In this document: positions 53,428 through 62,762 of the stretch, one piece after another | Position numbering within the stretch: the stretch's first letter is position 1 | Layout of the letters: the number at the start of each line of letters is the position of its first letter | Assembly: GCF_022012415.1 (NCBI RefSeq) | Contig: NZ_JAKLTR010000007.1 | Coordinates: 1-64,000, forward strand | Direction: 5' to 3' | From: Terrimonas ginsenosidimutans | Lineage (GTDB): Bacteria > Bacteroidota > Bacteroidia > Chitinophagales > Chitinophagaceae | DNA length: 64,000 bases | The notes under the pieces: generated by a model | Told to the model about the DNA's origin: nothing | The model's input: only the letters and a program-made list of their open reading frames with translations | Databases searched by the model: none | Translations under genes and position numbers: made by a program

Positions 53428-54786
53428 ATGAAAAAATATTCAGTCTTTTTCCTTGCTATACTTTTTCTGTCCTGCAGCAAGGATGATGCGCCGGTTGTGA
53501 CGGGACTGCCTTCGGACCCTGCACAGTACGGAACGCCGTTCAGTAAGGTACCCGTGGTAAAAGATGCGGCAGTTTACCAGGTGAATACCCGTGCATTCAG
53601 TGCTGCCGGAAATCTTGCGGGCGTTACGGCGCGGCTTGATTCGATCAAAGCACTTGGTGTAAACGTTGTTTACCTGATGCCCATCTACCCTGTGGGAACG
53701 GTCAACAGTATCAATTCTCCTTATTGTGTGAAAGATTTTCAGGCGGTGGCAACGGAATTCGGTACGCTGGATGATCTCCGCAATCTTGTGAACAAGGCTC
53801 ATGAAAAGGAAATGGCTGTGATACTGGATATTGTTCCCAATCATACGGCCTGGGATCACCCGTGGATCACAGCGCATAAGAGCTGGTATCAGCAGAATGC
53901 CGGCGGGAACATCGTTTCCCCTTCCGGTTACAATGATGTAGCCCAGCTTAACTTCAACAATGACACCTTGCAGCAGGCAATGATAGAGGCACTCCGCTAC
54001 TGGATCTTTACGGCGAATGTCGATGGATACCGTTTTGATTTTGCGGATAATGTGCCGTTTGCTTTCTGGAAAAAAGCGCTGGCTTCACTGAACAGCATTC
54101 CCGGCCGCAAGCTGTTCAATATCGCAGAAGGGACAAGGTCCGATCATTTCAGGGCAGGATTCGAGCTGAAATATGGGTTCGGTTGGTTTGCCAACCTGAA
54201 AGACGTATTTGGCCAGGCTAAGCCAGCTACGTCCATCACCGGGATGAACACCTCTGAATATGTCAACAGTTATGAAGGATCAATGGTGTTGCGATACATC
54301 ACCAATCATGATGTAAATAGTTCAGACGGCACACCTCAGCAACTATTTGGCGGCAACGATGGTGCATTAGCCGCACTCATTGTATCAGCGTATATGAAGG
54401 GTATTCCGATGATCTATAGTGGAGAAGAAAAAGCCCTGCCCTACCAGCTGAAATTTCCGTTCACTGCAGAGAAGATCAACTGGACCCTGAATCCTGCGGT
54501 CACAGCTAACTACAAGAAGATCCTGGGATTCCGGAATGCAAGTGCGGCTATCAGGTATGGCGAACTTTTTACGTATAGTAGCGATGATGTTGTTGCATTC
54601 ACCAGGAAGAAAGACAATGAAACGGTTTTTGTAATGGTGAATCTCCGCAATCGTCCGGTTGATTATACCCTGCCAGCTTCATTAGCCAGTTCTTCCTGGA
54701 CGGATGGATTCAGCACAGCCAATGTAACATTGACCACGCAGGTTAATTTGCCGGCTTTCGGCTACCGGGTTCTTCAAAAGAAATAG
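53428..54786 (+). CDS. GH13 alpha-amylase lipoprotein, SusG-like
   Basis: A 452-residue enzyme with a lipoprotein signal (FFLAILFLSCSKDD; Cys16), so it is likely on the cell surface. The barrel has DIVPNHTAWDHPW, nucleophile Asp204 (DGYRFDFAD), acid Glu234 (IAEG) and Asp295 (TNHDVNSSDG). It cuts starch at the surface before import. It lacks the starch-binding CBM58 insertion of Bacteroides SusG and is shorter (SusG ~690). It is 32 bases after susE. Its closest relative in the window is the next gene. Confidence 0.92.
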   Translation: MKKYSVFFLAILFLSCSKDDAPVVTGLPSDPAQYGTPFSKVPVVKDAAVYQVNTRAFSAAGNLAGVTARLDSIKALGVNVVYLMPIYPVGTVNSINSPYCVKDFQAVATEFGTLDDLRNLVNKAHEKEMAVILDIVPNHTAWDHPWITAHKSWYQQNAGGNIVSPSGYNDVAQLNFNNDTLQQAMIEALRYWIFTANVDGYRFDFADNVPFAFWKKALASLNSIPGRKLFNIAEGTRSDHFRAGFELKYGFGWFANLKDVFGQAKPATSITGMNTSEYVNSYEGSMVLRYITNHDVNSSDGTPQQLFGGNDGALAALIVSAYMKGIPMIYSGEEKALPYQLKFPFTAEKINWTLNPAVTANYKKILGFRNASAAIRYGELFTYSSDDVVAFTRKKDNETVFVMVNLRNRPVDYTLPASLASSSWTDGFSTANVTLTTQVNLPAFGYRVLQKK

Positions 54787-54904
54787 ACCGGAGCAGTAAT
54801 TTCGCAAAGAACGCGAAGAGTCTTAGCGGCCCTGGCGATCCTTCCATACAGATCTTGCTTTTTCAGGAGCAAGTAATTGTTTAGTCCGAATAATATGAAC
54901 TCAT

Positions 54905-56254
54905 ATGAATGTTCGAATGCTTTTTCTTTTACCGGTTTTATTTGCTTCTGTTAAATGGACGTCAGGTTATTCCCAGCCATCTGAAAAGCCTTTTCAACGC
55001 GTACCCAACCGGCAGGATGCGATCATCTACCAGGTGAACATCAGGGCTTTCAGCGAAACAGGCGATCTTAAAGGTGTAATGCCCCGGCTTGATTCTATAA
55101 AAGCGCTGGGCGCAAACGTTGTTTACCTGATGCCAACCTATCCGGTCGGGAAGGTTAAGTCGGTCAATTCTCCGTACTGTATCCGTGATTACGTCAGCGT
55201 CAACGAAGAGTTTGGTTCGCTGCAAGATCTGCGGGACCTGGTAAATGCAGCGCATGGAAAAGGGCTGGCAGTGATCCTCGACTGGGTGGCTAATCATACG
55301 GCGTATGATCATCCATGGACGGCTAATCCATCCTGGTATCTCCAGGACTCAACTGGTAGGATCCTGAGTCCGCCGGGAATGGGATGGAATGATGTTGCGC
55401 AGCTGAATTTCAAAAACGCTGATATGCGTTTGGAAATGATCAGCGCAATGAAGTACTGGGTGAATGCCGCGAATATTGATGGTTTTCGTTGTGATTATGC
55501 AGACGGCCCGCCGGTGGACTTCTGGAAGCAGGCGATCGATACGTTGCGTAATCTTAAAGATCGCAAGTTGCTCATGCTTGCGGAGGGATCACGCGCTGCA
55601 CATTTTTCCGCAGGCTTTGATTATAATTTTGGTTTCCGGTTTTTTGAGCGGATGAAAGATATCCATGAACATAAGCGCAGTGTTGTTTCAATCGACAGTT
55701 TAAATATTTCCGATTATAAAGGTGTGGTTGATGGAACTCAATCCATGGTCAGATATGTGACAAATCATGATGTAAATGGCAGTGATGGTACGCCACAGGA
55801 ATTGTTCGGTGGCCAGCGTGGTGCAATGGCGGCTTTTGTGGTCGCGGCTTATATGAAAGGCATCCCGATGATCTACAATGGAGAAGAAGTCGGTACCCCA
55901 TACCGCCTTGTTTTTCCTTTTACAGGAAGAAATATCGACTGGTCGTTGAACCCACAGGTAACTGCTGAATACAAGAAGATCCTGGCGGCCCGCAACAGCA
56001 TTAAAGCACTTCGTGCCGGACAACTCACCAGTTTCAGCAATGCCGATGTCTGTGCGTTTACAAAGAAGGAAGGGAAGGAGACAGTGCTGGTGATCGTCAA
56101 CCTGAGGGCGGAGGAGATGAGCTATGCGTTGCCGTCAGTAGTTGCCAGATCATCATGGAAGGATATTTTCACTGGCGGCAAAGCGAAGCTGCCTGCAAAA
56201 ATCAAACTGGCTCCGTATTCTTACCGGGTGCTCGTGACACAAACGTCCAAATAA
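54905..56254 (+). CDS. Second GH13 alpha-amylase, non-lipoprotein paralogue
   Basis: A 449-residue enzyme closely similar along its length to the preceding gene (shared INSPYC-type NSPYC, DSIKALGxNVVYLMP, TNHDVNxSDGTPQ), so the two arose by tandem duplication. It has a plain signal peptide (MLFLLPVLFASVKWTSGYSQ) without lipobox Cys and should be periplasmic. Catalytic Asp197 (DGFRCDYAD), Glu227 (LAEG) and Asp289 (TNHD) are all present. The pair could divide surface and periplasmic starch cleavage. Confidence 0.92.
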   Translation: MNVRMLFLLPVLFASVKWTSGYSQPSEKPFQRVPNRQDAIIYQVNIRAFSETGDLKGVMPRLDSIKALGANVVYLMPTYPVGKVKSVNSPYCIRDYVSVNEEFGSLQDLRDLVNAAHGKGLAVILDWVANHTAYDHPWTANPSWYLQDSTGRILSPPGMGWNDVAQLNFKNADMRLEMISAMKYWVNAANIDGFRCDYADGPPVDFWKQAIDTLRNLKDRKLLMLAEGSRAAHFSAGFDYNFGFRFFERMKDIHEHKRSVVSIDSLNISDYKGVVDGTQSMVRYVTNHDVNGSDGTPQELFGGQRGAMAAFVVAAYMKGIPMIYNGEEVGTPYRLVFPFTGRNIDWSLNPQVTAEYKKILAARNSIKALRAGQLTSFSNADVCAFTKKEGKETVLVIVNLRAEEMSYALPSVVARSSWKDIFTGGKAKLPAKIKLAPYSYRVLVTQTSK

Positions 56255-56279
56255 GTTAAGCGTTTCAAATAGTAGAAAT

Positions 56280-58397
56280 ATGTCAGCAGGAAAAGTGCAA
56301 TGGATCTTATTGTTCGTACATCTTTTTGTGATCCCGGCTTCAGCTCAGCAAAATCCCCGTCCGGTTTCGATGAACAAAGTAGAGCTGGGTTTTAAGCTTG
56401 ATGAAAGAGGAGTGGCCCGTTATGCTGTATCGTTCGATGGCAGGCAGGTGGTCAGCGCATCAAGACTTGGGTTTAAGGTAAAAGAAGGGTTTGTATTAGA
56501 CAGCAACTTCAAAATATTAAAAACGGAACTGAGCTCAGCAGATGAAACCTGGAAGCCGGTATTGGGCGAAGTGAGTAGTATCAGGAACAACTATAAGCAG
56601 TTGAAGGTTTTCCTGCAGCAGAAAGAAGCTCCCTTCCTGTTGATGAATATCGTGTTCAGGGTTTTCGCAGAAGGGGTGGGGTTCAGGTATGAATTTCCGA
56701 TACAACCTTCATTACGATTCTTTGTGGTGGAAAATGAATTGACAGAATTCAATCTTACGGGAGATCATAAAACGTTCTGGATCCCGGGGGACTATGATTC
56801 CAACGAATATCTTTATACTACCTCAAAGCTTAGCGAAATAAACGCATGGAAGTTTCCCATGTTGTCTTTTGGCAGGAAGGAAGAGAATATGCCTGATCAA
56901 CATGCTGTTCAAACGCCGTTGATGATGAAAACGGCTGAGGGCCTTTACCTGAATATCCATGAGGCTGCGCTGGTGAATTACTCTTCTATGCAACTCCATG
57001 TTGATAAAGCGAATTACAGTCTTACCGCATCACTGGTGCCTGATGCCGCCGGGAATAAAGGCTATTTAAGGACACCTGCAAATACGCCATGGCGTACGAT
57101 CATTGTCAGCGATAAAGCGCCGGATATCCTCAACTCGAAAATGATCCTGAATCTCAATGAGCCTTCGCGTATCGGAGATGTTTCCTGGATCAGGCCGATG
57201 AAGTTCATGGGTGTGTGGTGGGAAATGCAGATTGGCAAAACCAGCTGGAATTATACTGATAATATCGACTCTCTTTCAGCCAATGGTACACTGGTCGGTA
57301 ATGGACGTCATGCCGCGAATACAGCGAATGTTAAGCGATACATAGATTTCGCATCAAAGAATGGCATTGAAGGCCTGCTTGTTGAAGGATGGAATACCGG
57401 CTGGGAAGAGTGGACGGGTGTTTATAAAGAAGAGAATTTCGATTATGTAACGCCTTATCCCGATTTTGATCTGGAAGAGATCAATCGTTATGCAAAGCAG
57501 AAGAATGTCAAAATGATCATGCATAATGAAACCGGAGCCAGCGCAGCTAATTATGACCGCAGGCTGGACACTGCATTCAGGTTGATGAACCGGTATGGAT
57601 ACCCGGCGGTAAAGACCGGTTATGTTGGCAAGATCACGCCGGTAGGTGAGCATCATGACGGGCAGTGGATGATCAACCAGTATATTCGTTCGGCTGAAGT
57701 TGCCGCGAAGCATAAAGTGATGATCGATATGCACGAACCTGTCCGCCCAACCGGGCTCCATCGCACCTGGCCTAATTTTGTTGCCTCTGAAGCTGGTCGC
57801 GGAAATGAATGGAATGCATTCAGCGAAGGCAGTCCGCCCGAGCATGAAACCATTCTTCCTTTTACCAGGCTGATGGGCGGCCCCATGGACTACACTCCGG
57901 GGATCTTTAAGCTCCGTGGATACGCTGCCGCTGACCCCAAACGTCAAATGCATACAACACTTGCCAAACAACTGGCCTTGTATGTTACGATGTACAGTCC
58001 ATTGCAGATGGCAGCGGATCTTCCGGAGAACTATGAGCGGTATCCCGATGCCTTTCAATTCATCAGGGACGTTGCACTTGACTGGGACGATACAAAGGTC
58101 ATCGAAGCGGAGCCGGGAGATTACCTGACCATTGCACGGAAAGAAAAGGCAAAGCCGAATTGGTTCATCGGTGCGATAACTGATGAGAACAGCAGAGAGA
58201 GTACGGTTAAGCTCGATTTTCTTGACAGGGATACAAAATATGACGCAATGATCTATGCAGATGCTGATAAGGCGGACTGGCAAACAAATCCCGAAGCGTA
58301 TCAGATCCGCAAAATGACTGTTGACCGGAATACTGTTTTGAAATTGAAGTTGGCGAAGGGTGGAGGAGCTGCGGTCAGTATTGTTCCCGTTAAATAA
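56280..58397 (+). CDS. susB: GH97 alpha-glucosidase, SusB-like
   Basis: A 705-residue periplasmic enzyme (signal peptide ending ASAQQ). Residues 27-280 form the N-terminal beta-sandwich, 290-600 the catalytic barrel, then a C-terminal beta domain. Key Glu residues keep the spacing of B. thetaiotaomicron SusB: Glu417 in HNETG, Glu486 in DMHEPVRPTG, Glu504 and Glu510 in SEAGRGNEWN, equivalent to SusB 439, 508, 526 and 532. This is the inverting type that releases glucose from maltooligosaccharides. It begins 25 bases after the second GH13 gene and ends the operon. Confidence 0.95.
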   Translation: MSAGKVQWILLFVHLFVIPASAQQNPRPVSMNKVELGFKLDERGVARYAVSFDGRQVVSASRLGFKVKEGFVLDSNFKILKTELSSADETWKPVLGEVSSIRNNYKQLKVFLQQKEAPFLLMNIVFRVFAEGVGFRYEFPIQPSLRFFVVENELTEFNLTGDHKTFWIPGDYDSNEYLYTTSKLSEINAWKFPMLSFGRKEENMPDQHAVQTPLMMKTAEGLYLNIHEAALVNYSSMQLHVDKANYSLTASLVPDAAGNKGYLRTPANTPWRTIIVSDKAPDILNSKMILNLNEPSRIGDVSWIRPMKFMGVWWEMQIGKTSWNYTDNIDSLSANGTLVGNGRHAANTANVKRYIDFASKNGIEGLLVEGWNTGWEEWTGVYKEENFDYVTPYPDFDLEEINRYAKQKNVKMIMHNETGASAANYDRRLDTAFRLMNRYGYPAVKTGYVGKITPVGEHHDGQWMINQYIRSAEVAAKHKVMIDMHEPVRPTGLHRTWPNFVASEAGRGNEWNAFSEGSPPEHETILPFTRLMGGPMDYTPGIFKLRGYAAADPKRQMHTTLAKQLALYVTMYSPLQMAADLPENYERYPDAFQFIRDVALDWDDTKVIEAEPGDYLTIARKEKAKPNWFIGAITDENSRESTVKLDFLDRDTKYDAMIYADADKADWQTNPEAYQIRKMTVDRNTVLKLKLAKGGGAAVSIVPVK

Positions 58398-58454
58398 CTA
58401 TTCCCTTAGAACATATCATTGATAATAATGTTAAGCTCGGAATCAAGTTTCGAG

Positions 58455-58489
58455 AGGTCTCGCTGTTTCTACAGGGAGGCCTTTTTTTT
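58455..58489 (+). terminator. Strong intrinsic terminator of the sus operon
   Basis: A 12-bp stem (58455-58466 with 58471-58482; one G-U pair and one mismatch, 4-nt loop) ends in a run of eight T. It starts 58 bases after the susB stop and ends the plus-strand transcript. Confidence 0.85.
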
Positions 58490-58607
58490 ATGGGTGCGCG
58501 CTGAAGCCTGTCGCAGGTGTTGCCTGCATGAGAAAAAAGAAACGGTGAATGCTGCAAACCAAACGACAATGGGGTCAATCTGTGTAGGTCATTTCCTGGT
58601 CTTCTGC

Positions 58608-60536
58608 TTATAATTTCCTGATCTGAATATTGCTCAGATAATAAAGATTTTTTTCATTTACATAAAAACTCAATCCTTTTAGTATCGCAGCAGCAGGGAA
58701 TCCCGAAGCGCATTCATATATTTTGCTGTTGTTGCACAAGACCACTACGCTTTCTCCTTTTCTTTGCAAACTGATCGTTGCTCTGTTTAGAGGCTTGCTG
58801 CCGGTGAACCCTGACAGTGAATAATAGCTGGATACTTTACAAGTGGTTAAACCGTTAATGATCACCCAACCTGCAGCATCAGCCCGGTTCATATCGCCCG
58901 GAGAGACATTGAGGGTGATGCTTTTTTCGCCGGTGCCACCGGTGAATTTCAGTTGCATATCTATTCCCGGAGTTCCCCAGGGTACGTCGCCCTTGCGTAC
59001 GAGCAGATCATAACTCAGCTCAAAATCTCCGTTTATGTTTTGCGGGAAGTTCTTTGCTGTTGCCGTTCGTCTCAGTTGAAGCCAATTGCCATCTACCTTC
59101 TCTACGTTTGTTACTGAAACCTGTTCCCCTGACACTTCGCTTCGCTGGGTTGTCCAGCTTTGCGGAGGAGTACCTACGGCTGTACCGGAAAAATCTTCAA
59201 AGAACAGAATGGACTTATCGGACGCATTCTTTTTGGCAGCAGCGGAAAGTGTTACTGCCGGGCTGTTATTCTTTTGTCCATTTTCCGTCACTGCCCCGAG
59301 AGGTTTGTAAGGTTCGATCACTTTGTCATTCCCAAAGAAATAGCGGTATACATAGTCATAATTAAAACGGCTGACGAAATTATCCATCATTTGGACATTG
59401 CCCGTATAAGAAGCATTGAGAGGCCCATCGATCTTAAAAACGATCCATTGCGGAGCACCCGTTGCAAGCGCTTGCTTAACACCTTTCTTCAGGCGCAGCA
59501 AGGGGAAATTATTTTCTACCCAGCCGTTCTTTCCGGTTGTGACTGTTTCGGTCCTGATCCAGCTGATGTCTTTGCCTTCTTCTATCTGTGAAAAAGACAG
59601 CAGATCAATGCTGAGATCTGCATCCGGGCAATACACATACTTGCTCAACTGATCTTTGAATTTGTTTTTAAACAGCTGAAATCCTCGTTTCGCATCATCC
59701 ACCACGCGTGGCATCCGTGTTGTCAGGCCATTGTTGACAGCCATTTTATGAAGCAGGGGGAATTGTGTTTCTATCCTGCTGATGAGCTCACCCATGGTGA
59801 CCTGCTCAAATGGCAAGGGTTTTCGGTCCCGGGTCATGATAACTACATAGGTATGCGAATTATTGTTGATTGACTTTGCCGGCAATATATAATGTTCATA
59901 GTTTGCGAGGTTAGGACTTTTATTGAAGTTGCGGTATTCCAGGGCGGCGGGCATCCATTCTTTCTCGAACCTTCCTTTTATACCCGGCTCGTACCTGGGC
60001 ATAATGCAGTAATAGTCGTCAGTGTATGAAAGCCCGATCACCTGCTTGCTGATCAGCTGCACGTTATTCGCCATGATATCAAGCCCCATGTAACAATGGT
60101 TGCCGGGTGTGGGCCAGAATTTTTTGGTAGCGGTTTTAGAAATGCATTGGTGGAACTTTGCAAATGCACCATATGTATTGGGTAAAGCATTGCGGTTATT
60201 CTTTTCAGCTTCATTGGAATCGTAGCTTTTGCTGCTTTCCGCGTAGGATGGTTCAGGGGCAAGCAGAGAAAGTTTAAGCTCTCCGAGCAGACCCAGCTGG
60301 GAGTACGTTTGCTGGATCCAGGATCCTATTTTCTGCGATGCATCTGTTTGAGCAGCAGTATAACTCCAGCCGTGTTGCGCAAACGGCTTTGACGGTTGTT
60401 TTACAACGATCGAATTCATCCATCCGAGATCAATATCTTCCAGGCTATTACCGACATAGATGCCACGGCTGTCGGGCGTTTGCGCCATAGCGTGAAAAGA
60501 GGAGAGCAGGAGAATAGCGATCAGATGCGGTTTCAT
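58608..60536 (-). CDS. Large secreted protein of unknown function with a lectin-like C-terminal domain
   Basis: A 642-residue protein with a signal peptide (MKPHLIAILLLSSFHAMAQ). The first ~430 residues show no known domain (GIYVGNSLEDIDLGWMNS, RYEPGIKGRFEKEWMP, FFGNDKVIEPYKPLG). Residues from about 440 (ILFFEDFSGTAVGTPPQSW, LQLRRTATAK, FELSYDLLVRKG, GLSFYVNEKNLYYLSNIQ) look like a concanavalin-type jelly roll, common in carbohydrate binding or cleavage. It is convergent with the sus operon and may not belong to it. The substrate, if any, is unknown. Confidence 0.75.
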   Translation of the reverse strand: MKPHLIAILLLSSFHAMAQTPDSRGIYVGNSLEDIDLGWMNSIVVKQPSKPFAQHGWSYTAAQTDASQKIGSWIQQTYSQLGLLGELKLSLLAPEPSYAESSKSYDSNEAEKNNRNALPNTYGAFAKFHQCISKTATKKFWPTPGNHCYMGLDIMANNVQLISKQVIGLSYTDDYYCIMPRYEPGIKGRFEKEWMPAALEYRNFNKSPNLANYEHYILPAKSINNNSHTYVVIMTRDRKPLPFEQVTMGELISRIETQFPLLHKMAVNNGLTTRMPRVVDDAKRGFQLFKNKFKDQLSKYVYCPDADLSIDLLSFSQIEEGKDISWIRTETVTTGKNGWVENNFPLLRLKKGVKQALATGAPQWIVFKIDGPLNASYTGNVQMMDNFVSRFNYDYVYRYFFGNDKVIEPYKPLGAVTENGQKNNSPAVTLSAAAKKNASDKSILFFEDFSGTAVGTPPQSWTTQRSEVSGEQVSVTNVEKVDGNWLQLRRTATAKNFPQNINGDFELSYDLLVRKGDVPWGTPGIDMQLKFTGGTGEKSITLNVSPGDMNRADAAGWVIINGLTTCKVSSYYSLSGFTGSKPLNRATISLQRKGESVVVLCNNSKIYECASGFPAAAILKGLSFYVNEKNLYYLSNIQIRKL

Positions 60537-60669
60537 GTGCTGGTTATTGATGGAAAGTGACGATTATGTGCGTTCTCAAAGATGGCGATTGCAGGTGGGA
60601 AAAATAATCGCTTGAAAAGGGGAGATTGAAGGTGGTTAGGATCCCCTTAAAAAGGGATGCGTGGATGTT

Positions 60670-60755
60670 ATGCGTAGACCAGGTTCTACGCATAAGAAGG
60701 TGATATGCGTAGACCAGAGTCTACGCATATCAGAAGTAGACCAGAGTCTACGCAT
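60670..60755. repeat. Triple ATGCGTAGACC hairpin array
   Basis: Three short palindromes ATGCGTAGA-N6-TCTACGCAT occur at 60670-60693, 60705-60728 and 60736-60755 (third lacks the first bases). Each makes a 7-9-bp hairpin. They fill the gap upstream of the secreted protein gene (minus strand) and downstream of the small unknown gene. Confidence 0.85.
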
Positions 60756-60778
60756 ATCAGAGGATGTTGATTCAGCTG

Positions 60779-61048
60779 TTACCCTGGCCAGTACTGTTTA
60801 TGTTGTCTGAGTGCGTCTGCCAAGGCATTCGAGATAGTCAATTGTTTAGCTGCGTCCCAATGTTTTGTTGAATTAGTTGCGTCGATATCGAAGAAGAGTT
60901 TACCAGGGTCGGTTTGAATGGTAATGTCAATAAAAACGCTCGCGTGTTGGTCATCCAGCAGAAAATGAAAACAATTCGGTCCCTTCTTTTCAGATTGAAC
61001 GCCGAGTTTCCATTGCTCAAAATCTAAGGTGATTGGCCATTTGTTCAT
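60779..61048 (-). CDS. Small soluble protein of unknown function
   Basis: An 89-residue protein (MNKWPITLDFEQWKLGVQSE, FHFLLDDQHASVFIDITIQT, LADALRQHKQYWPG). It has a mixed alpha/beta pattern with an acidic middle and no signal peptide. No family recognised. The ATG at 61048 is preferred; an upstream in-frame codon at 61081 adds a Lys/Asn-rich tail. Confidence 0.6.
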   Translation of the reverse strand: MNKWPITLDFEQWKLGVQSEKKGPNCFHFLLDDQHASVFIDITIQTDPGKLFFDIDATNSTKHWDAAKQLTISNALADALRQHKQYWPG

Positions 61049-61177
61049 ATAGCAAGATTTGTTATTCTTAAATTTAATCAAATCAGGAATAGAACGCTTG
61101 AATACCGTGACGTTTTATTCCCCTTGTTGAAAAAAAACACTGGCCTTTTTAAAAGGGCTTTTGATCCTATTCAAGAC

Positions 61178-61211
61178 AAAAACGCGCCGGCAACAAACGG
61201 TTACCGGCGCG
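61178..61211 (-). terminator. Intrinsic terminator of the reductase gene
   Basis: Read on the minus strand, CGCGCCGG (61211-61204) pairs with CCGGCGCG (61190-61183), with AAC/GTT extension, followed by TTTTTG. It starts 30 bases after the stop of the gene at 61241. Confidence 0.85.
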
Positions 61212-61240
61212 CAGTTTATTGAATACCAAAATGGTAGATG

Positions 61241-61885
61241 CTATTTCTTTCTCAGCACTACATGCATTGCCTGTTCCCCGTTGATCTTCTCCACCTCATT
61301 AAATCCCAGCTTCGGCAGATCCAGGCCTTCGAGCAGATGCTCACCTGAACCAAGCAGGACAGGGGAGATCGTCAATTGTATTTCATCGATCAAGCCGGCC
61401 TGCAGATACTGCCTGATGGTTGACGTGCCGCCGCCGATCCTGATATCCTTACCATTGGCCGCATCCTTTGCTTTTTCCAAAGCGGATACTATTCCGTCAG
61501 TGATAAAATAGAACGTTGTACCTCCCTTCATTTCCAATGGTTCTCTGGCATGATTGGTCAGAACAAATACGGGGCAATGATAAGGAGGCTCCGGGCCCCA
61601 CCAGCCCTGCCATTCATTATCGGGCCAGGGGCCGCGGATCGGGCCAAACATGTTACGACCCATGATCCAGGCGCCGCAGTGTGCCATAGAGCTATTGGCA
61701 ATGTCGTTATCCAGGCCTTCCGTTCCACCTTCTTTACCCATCATCTGGTGAAACATTTTGGTGGTCCTCATCCAGGTATGAAGATGTTCCGCGCCCACTC
61801 CCATTGGCTGTTCAAGTGTTTGGCCAGGCCCCGCTCCGTATCCATCGAGCGAAATAGTGAATGCTGTTACTTTGACTTTGCCCAT
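61241..61885 (-). CDS. Dihydrofolate reductase-family protein (RibD C-terminal domain)
   Basis: A 214-residue cytoplasmic protein of the RibD-C/DHFR-like fold. Visible marks are VTAFTISLDGYGAGPGQ at the first strand, WIMGRNMFGPIRGPW and the NADPH-binding GGGTSTIRQYLQAGLIDEIQ. These proteins are common as stand-alone reductases in environmental bacteria; the substrate is usually unknown. It is divergent from an SRPBCC gene 384 bases away. Confidence 0.9.
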   Translation of the reverse strand: MGKVKVTAFTISLDGYGAGPGQTLEQPMGVGAEHLHTWMRTTKMFHQMMGKEGGTEGLDNDIANSSMAHCGAWIMGRNMFGPIRGPWPDNEWQGWWGPEPPYHCPVFVLTNHAREPLEMKGGTTFYFITDGIVSALEKAKDAANGKDIRIGGGTSTIRQYLQAGLIDEIQLTISPVLLGSGEHLLEGLDLPKLGFNEVEKINGEQAMHVVLRKK

Positions 61886-62268
61886 ACGTTATCGTTTTTT
61901 AATTGTAAATGCTGTTTTCGATGACCGGTGATCGGGAACAGCAGGCGAACTTGCTCTCCAAGATAATTAATTCAAAGGTCATTTCCCTTTGCCCGGGTGC
62001 GCTAAAGTTCCGAAGATCAGACAGGAGGGAAGAGGGCTGCAAGCGACAGTTTATGTGTCTATTCCGACAGTCTCCAACATAAATATCACTACACGTCGCA
62101 AACAGCCCGTTGAATGTCTGATACCACCTGCGTTCGAATGAGATCTTCGCCGCATCTTTGATGTGCTGACGTTCATAAACAAGCAACAGCAATATCAGTG
62201 GAGAAGCAACCACTCAAAAAAACGGGCGGAACCGAAAAGCCAGATGAGTAGGAATAAAAAAACATTTT
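61886..62268. other. Gap of 383 bases between divergent genes
   Basis: It should hold promoters for the reductase (minus) and SRPBCC (plus) genes. A minus-strand open frame at 61899-62213 has no recognisable product. No repeat or clear promoter box was found. Confidence 0.5.
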
Positions 62269-62718
62269 ATGGCAAATAATTCTGTTTCATTACACCGGGT
62301 GGTTAAAGCATCTCCGGAGAAAGTTTATCGCGCTTTTACAGAGGCGGCAGCAATGGCCTCGTGGCTTCCTCCGTATGGATTCGTATGCATAGTACACGAA
62401 ATGAATGCAGAGAAAGGCGGCTCTTTCCGGATGTCATTCCAGAATTTTTCGACCGGTAATAGTCATTCTTTTGGAGGGGTATACGTAGAGCTTAAGCCAA
62501 ATGAATTTTTGAAATACACGGATAAGTTTGATGATCCGAATCTGCCGGGTGAGATGACCACGACTGTTTCCCTGAGGAAAAATATTGCCGGAACGGAGAT
62601 CAACATTACCCAGGAAGGGATCCCGGATATGATACCAGTGGAGATGTGCTATTTGGGCTGGCAGGAATCGCTGGATAAGCTCATGAGGTTGGTGGAGCCG
62701 AATATTCCGGATGCGTAG
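62269..62718 (+). CDS. SRPBCC-domain protein (AHA1-like)
   Basis: A 149-residue protein of the START/Bet v1-like fold: VSLHRVVKASPEKVYRAFTE, MASWLPPYGF, GGVYVELKPNEFLKYTDKF and MCYLGWQESLDKLMRLVEP. This is the layout of AHA1-domain and polyketide-cyclase-like proteins, which bind small hydrophobic molecules. The ligand is unknown. The serine hydrolase gene follows 44 bases later in the same direction. Confidence 0.9.
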   Translation: MANNSVSLHRVVKASPEKVYRAFTEAAAMASWLPPYGFVCIVHEMNAEKGGSFRMSFQNFSTGNSHSFGGVYVELKPNEFLKYTDKFDDPNLPGEMTTTVSLRKNIAGTEINITQEGIPDMIPVEMCYLGWQESLDKLMRLVEPNIPDA

Positions 62719-62762
62719 CAACTGTAACATTCTACCGGGCTGATCGTTTCAAACGATCAACT

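Noticed and set aside
57354-58283. Minus-strand open frame of 309 codons inside the GH97 gene
   Set aside because: It is the antisense of a well-supported catalytic domain, has no recognisable motif and lacks an operon context.
60670-60755. Three repeated palindromes as a mini CRISPR
   Set aside because: Intervals of 7-11 bases are far too short for spacers, and the third copy is truncated.
61899-62213. Minus-strand open frame of 104 codons in the gap before the SRPBCC gene
   Set aside because: No known motif, no signal peptide and no neighbour logic; a weak candidate kept out of the gene list.
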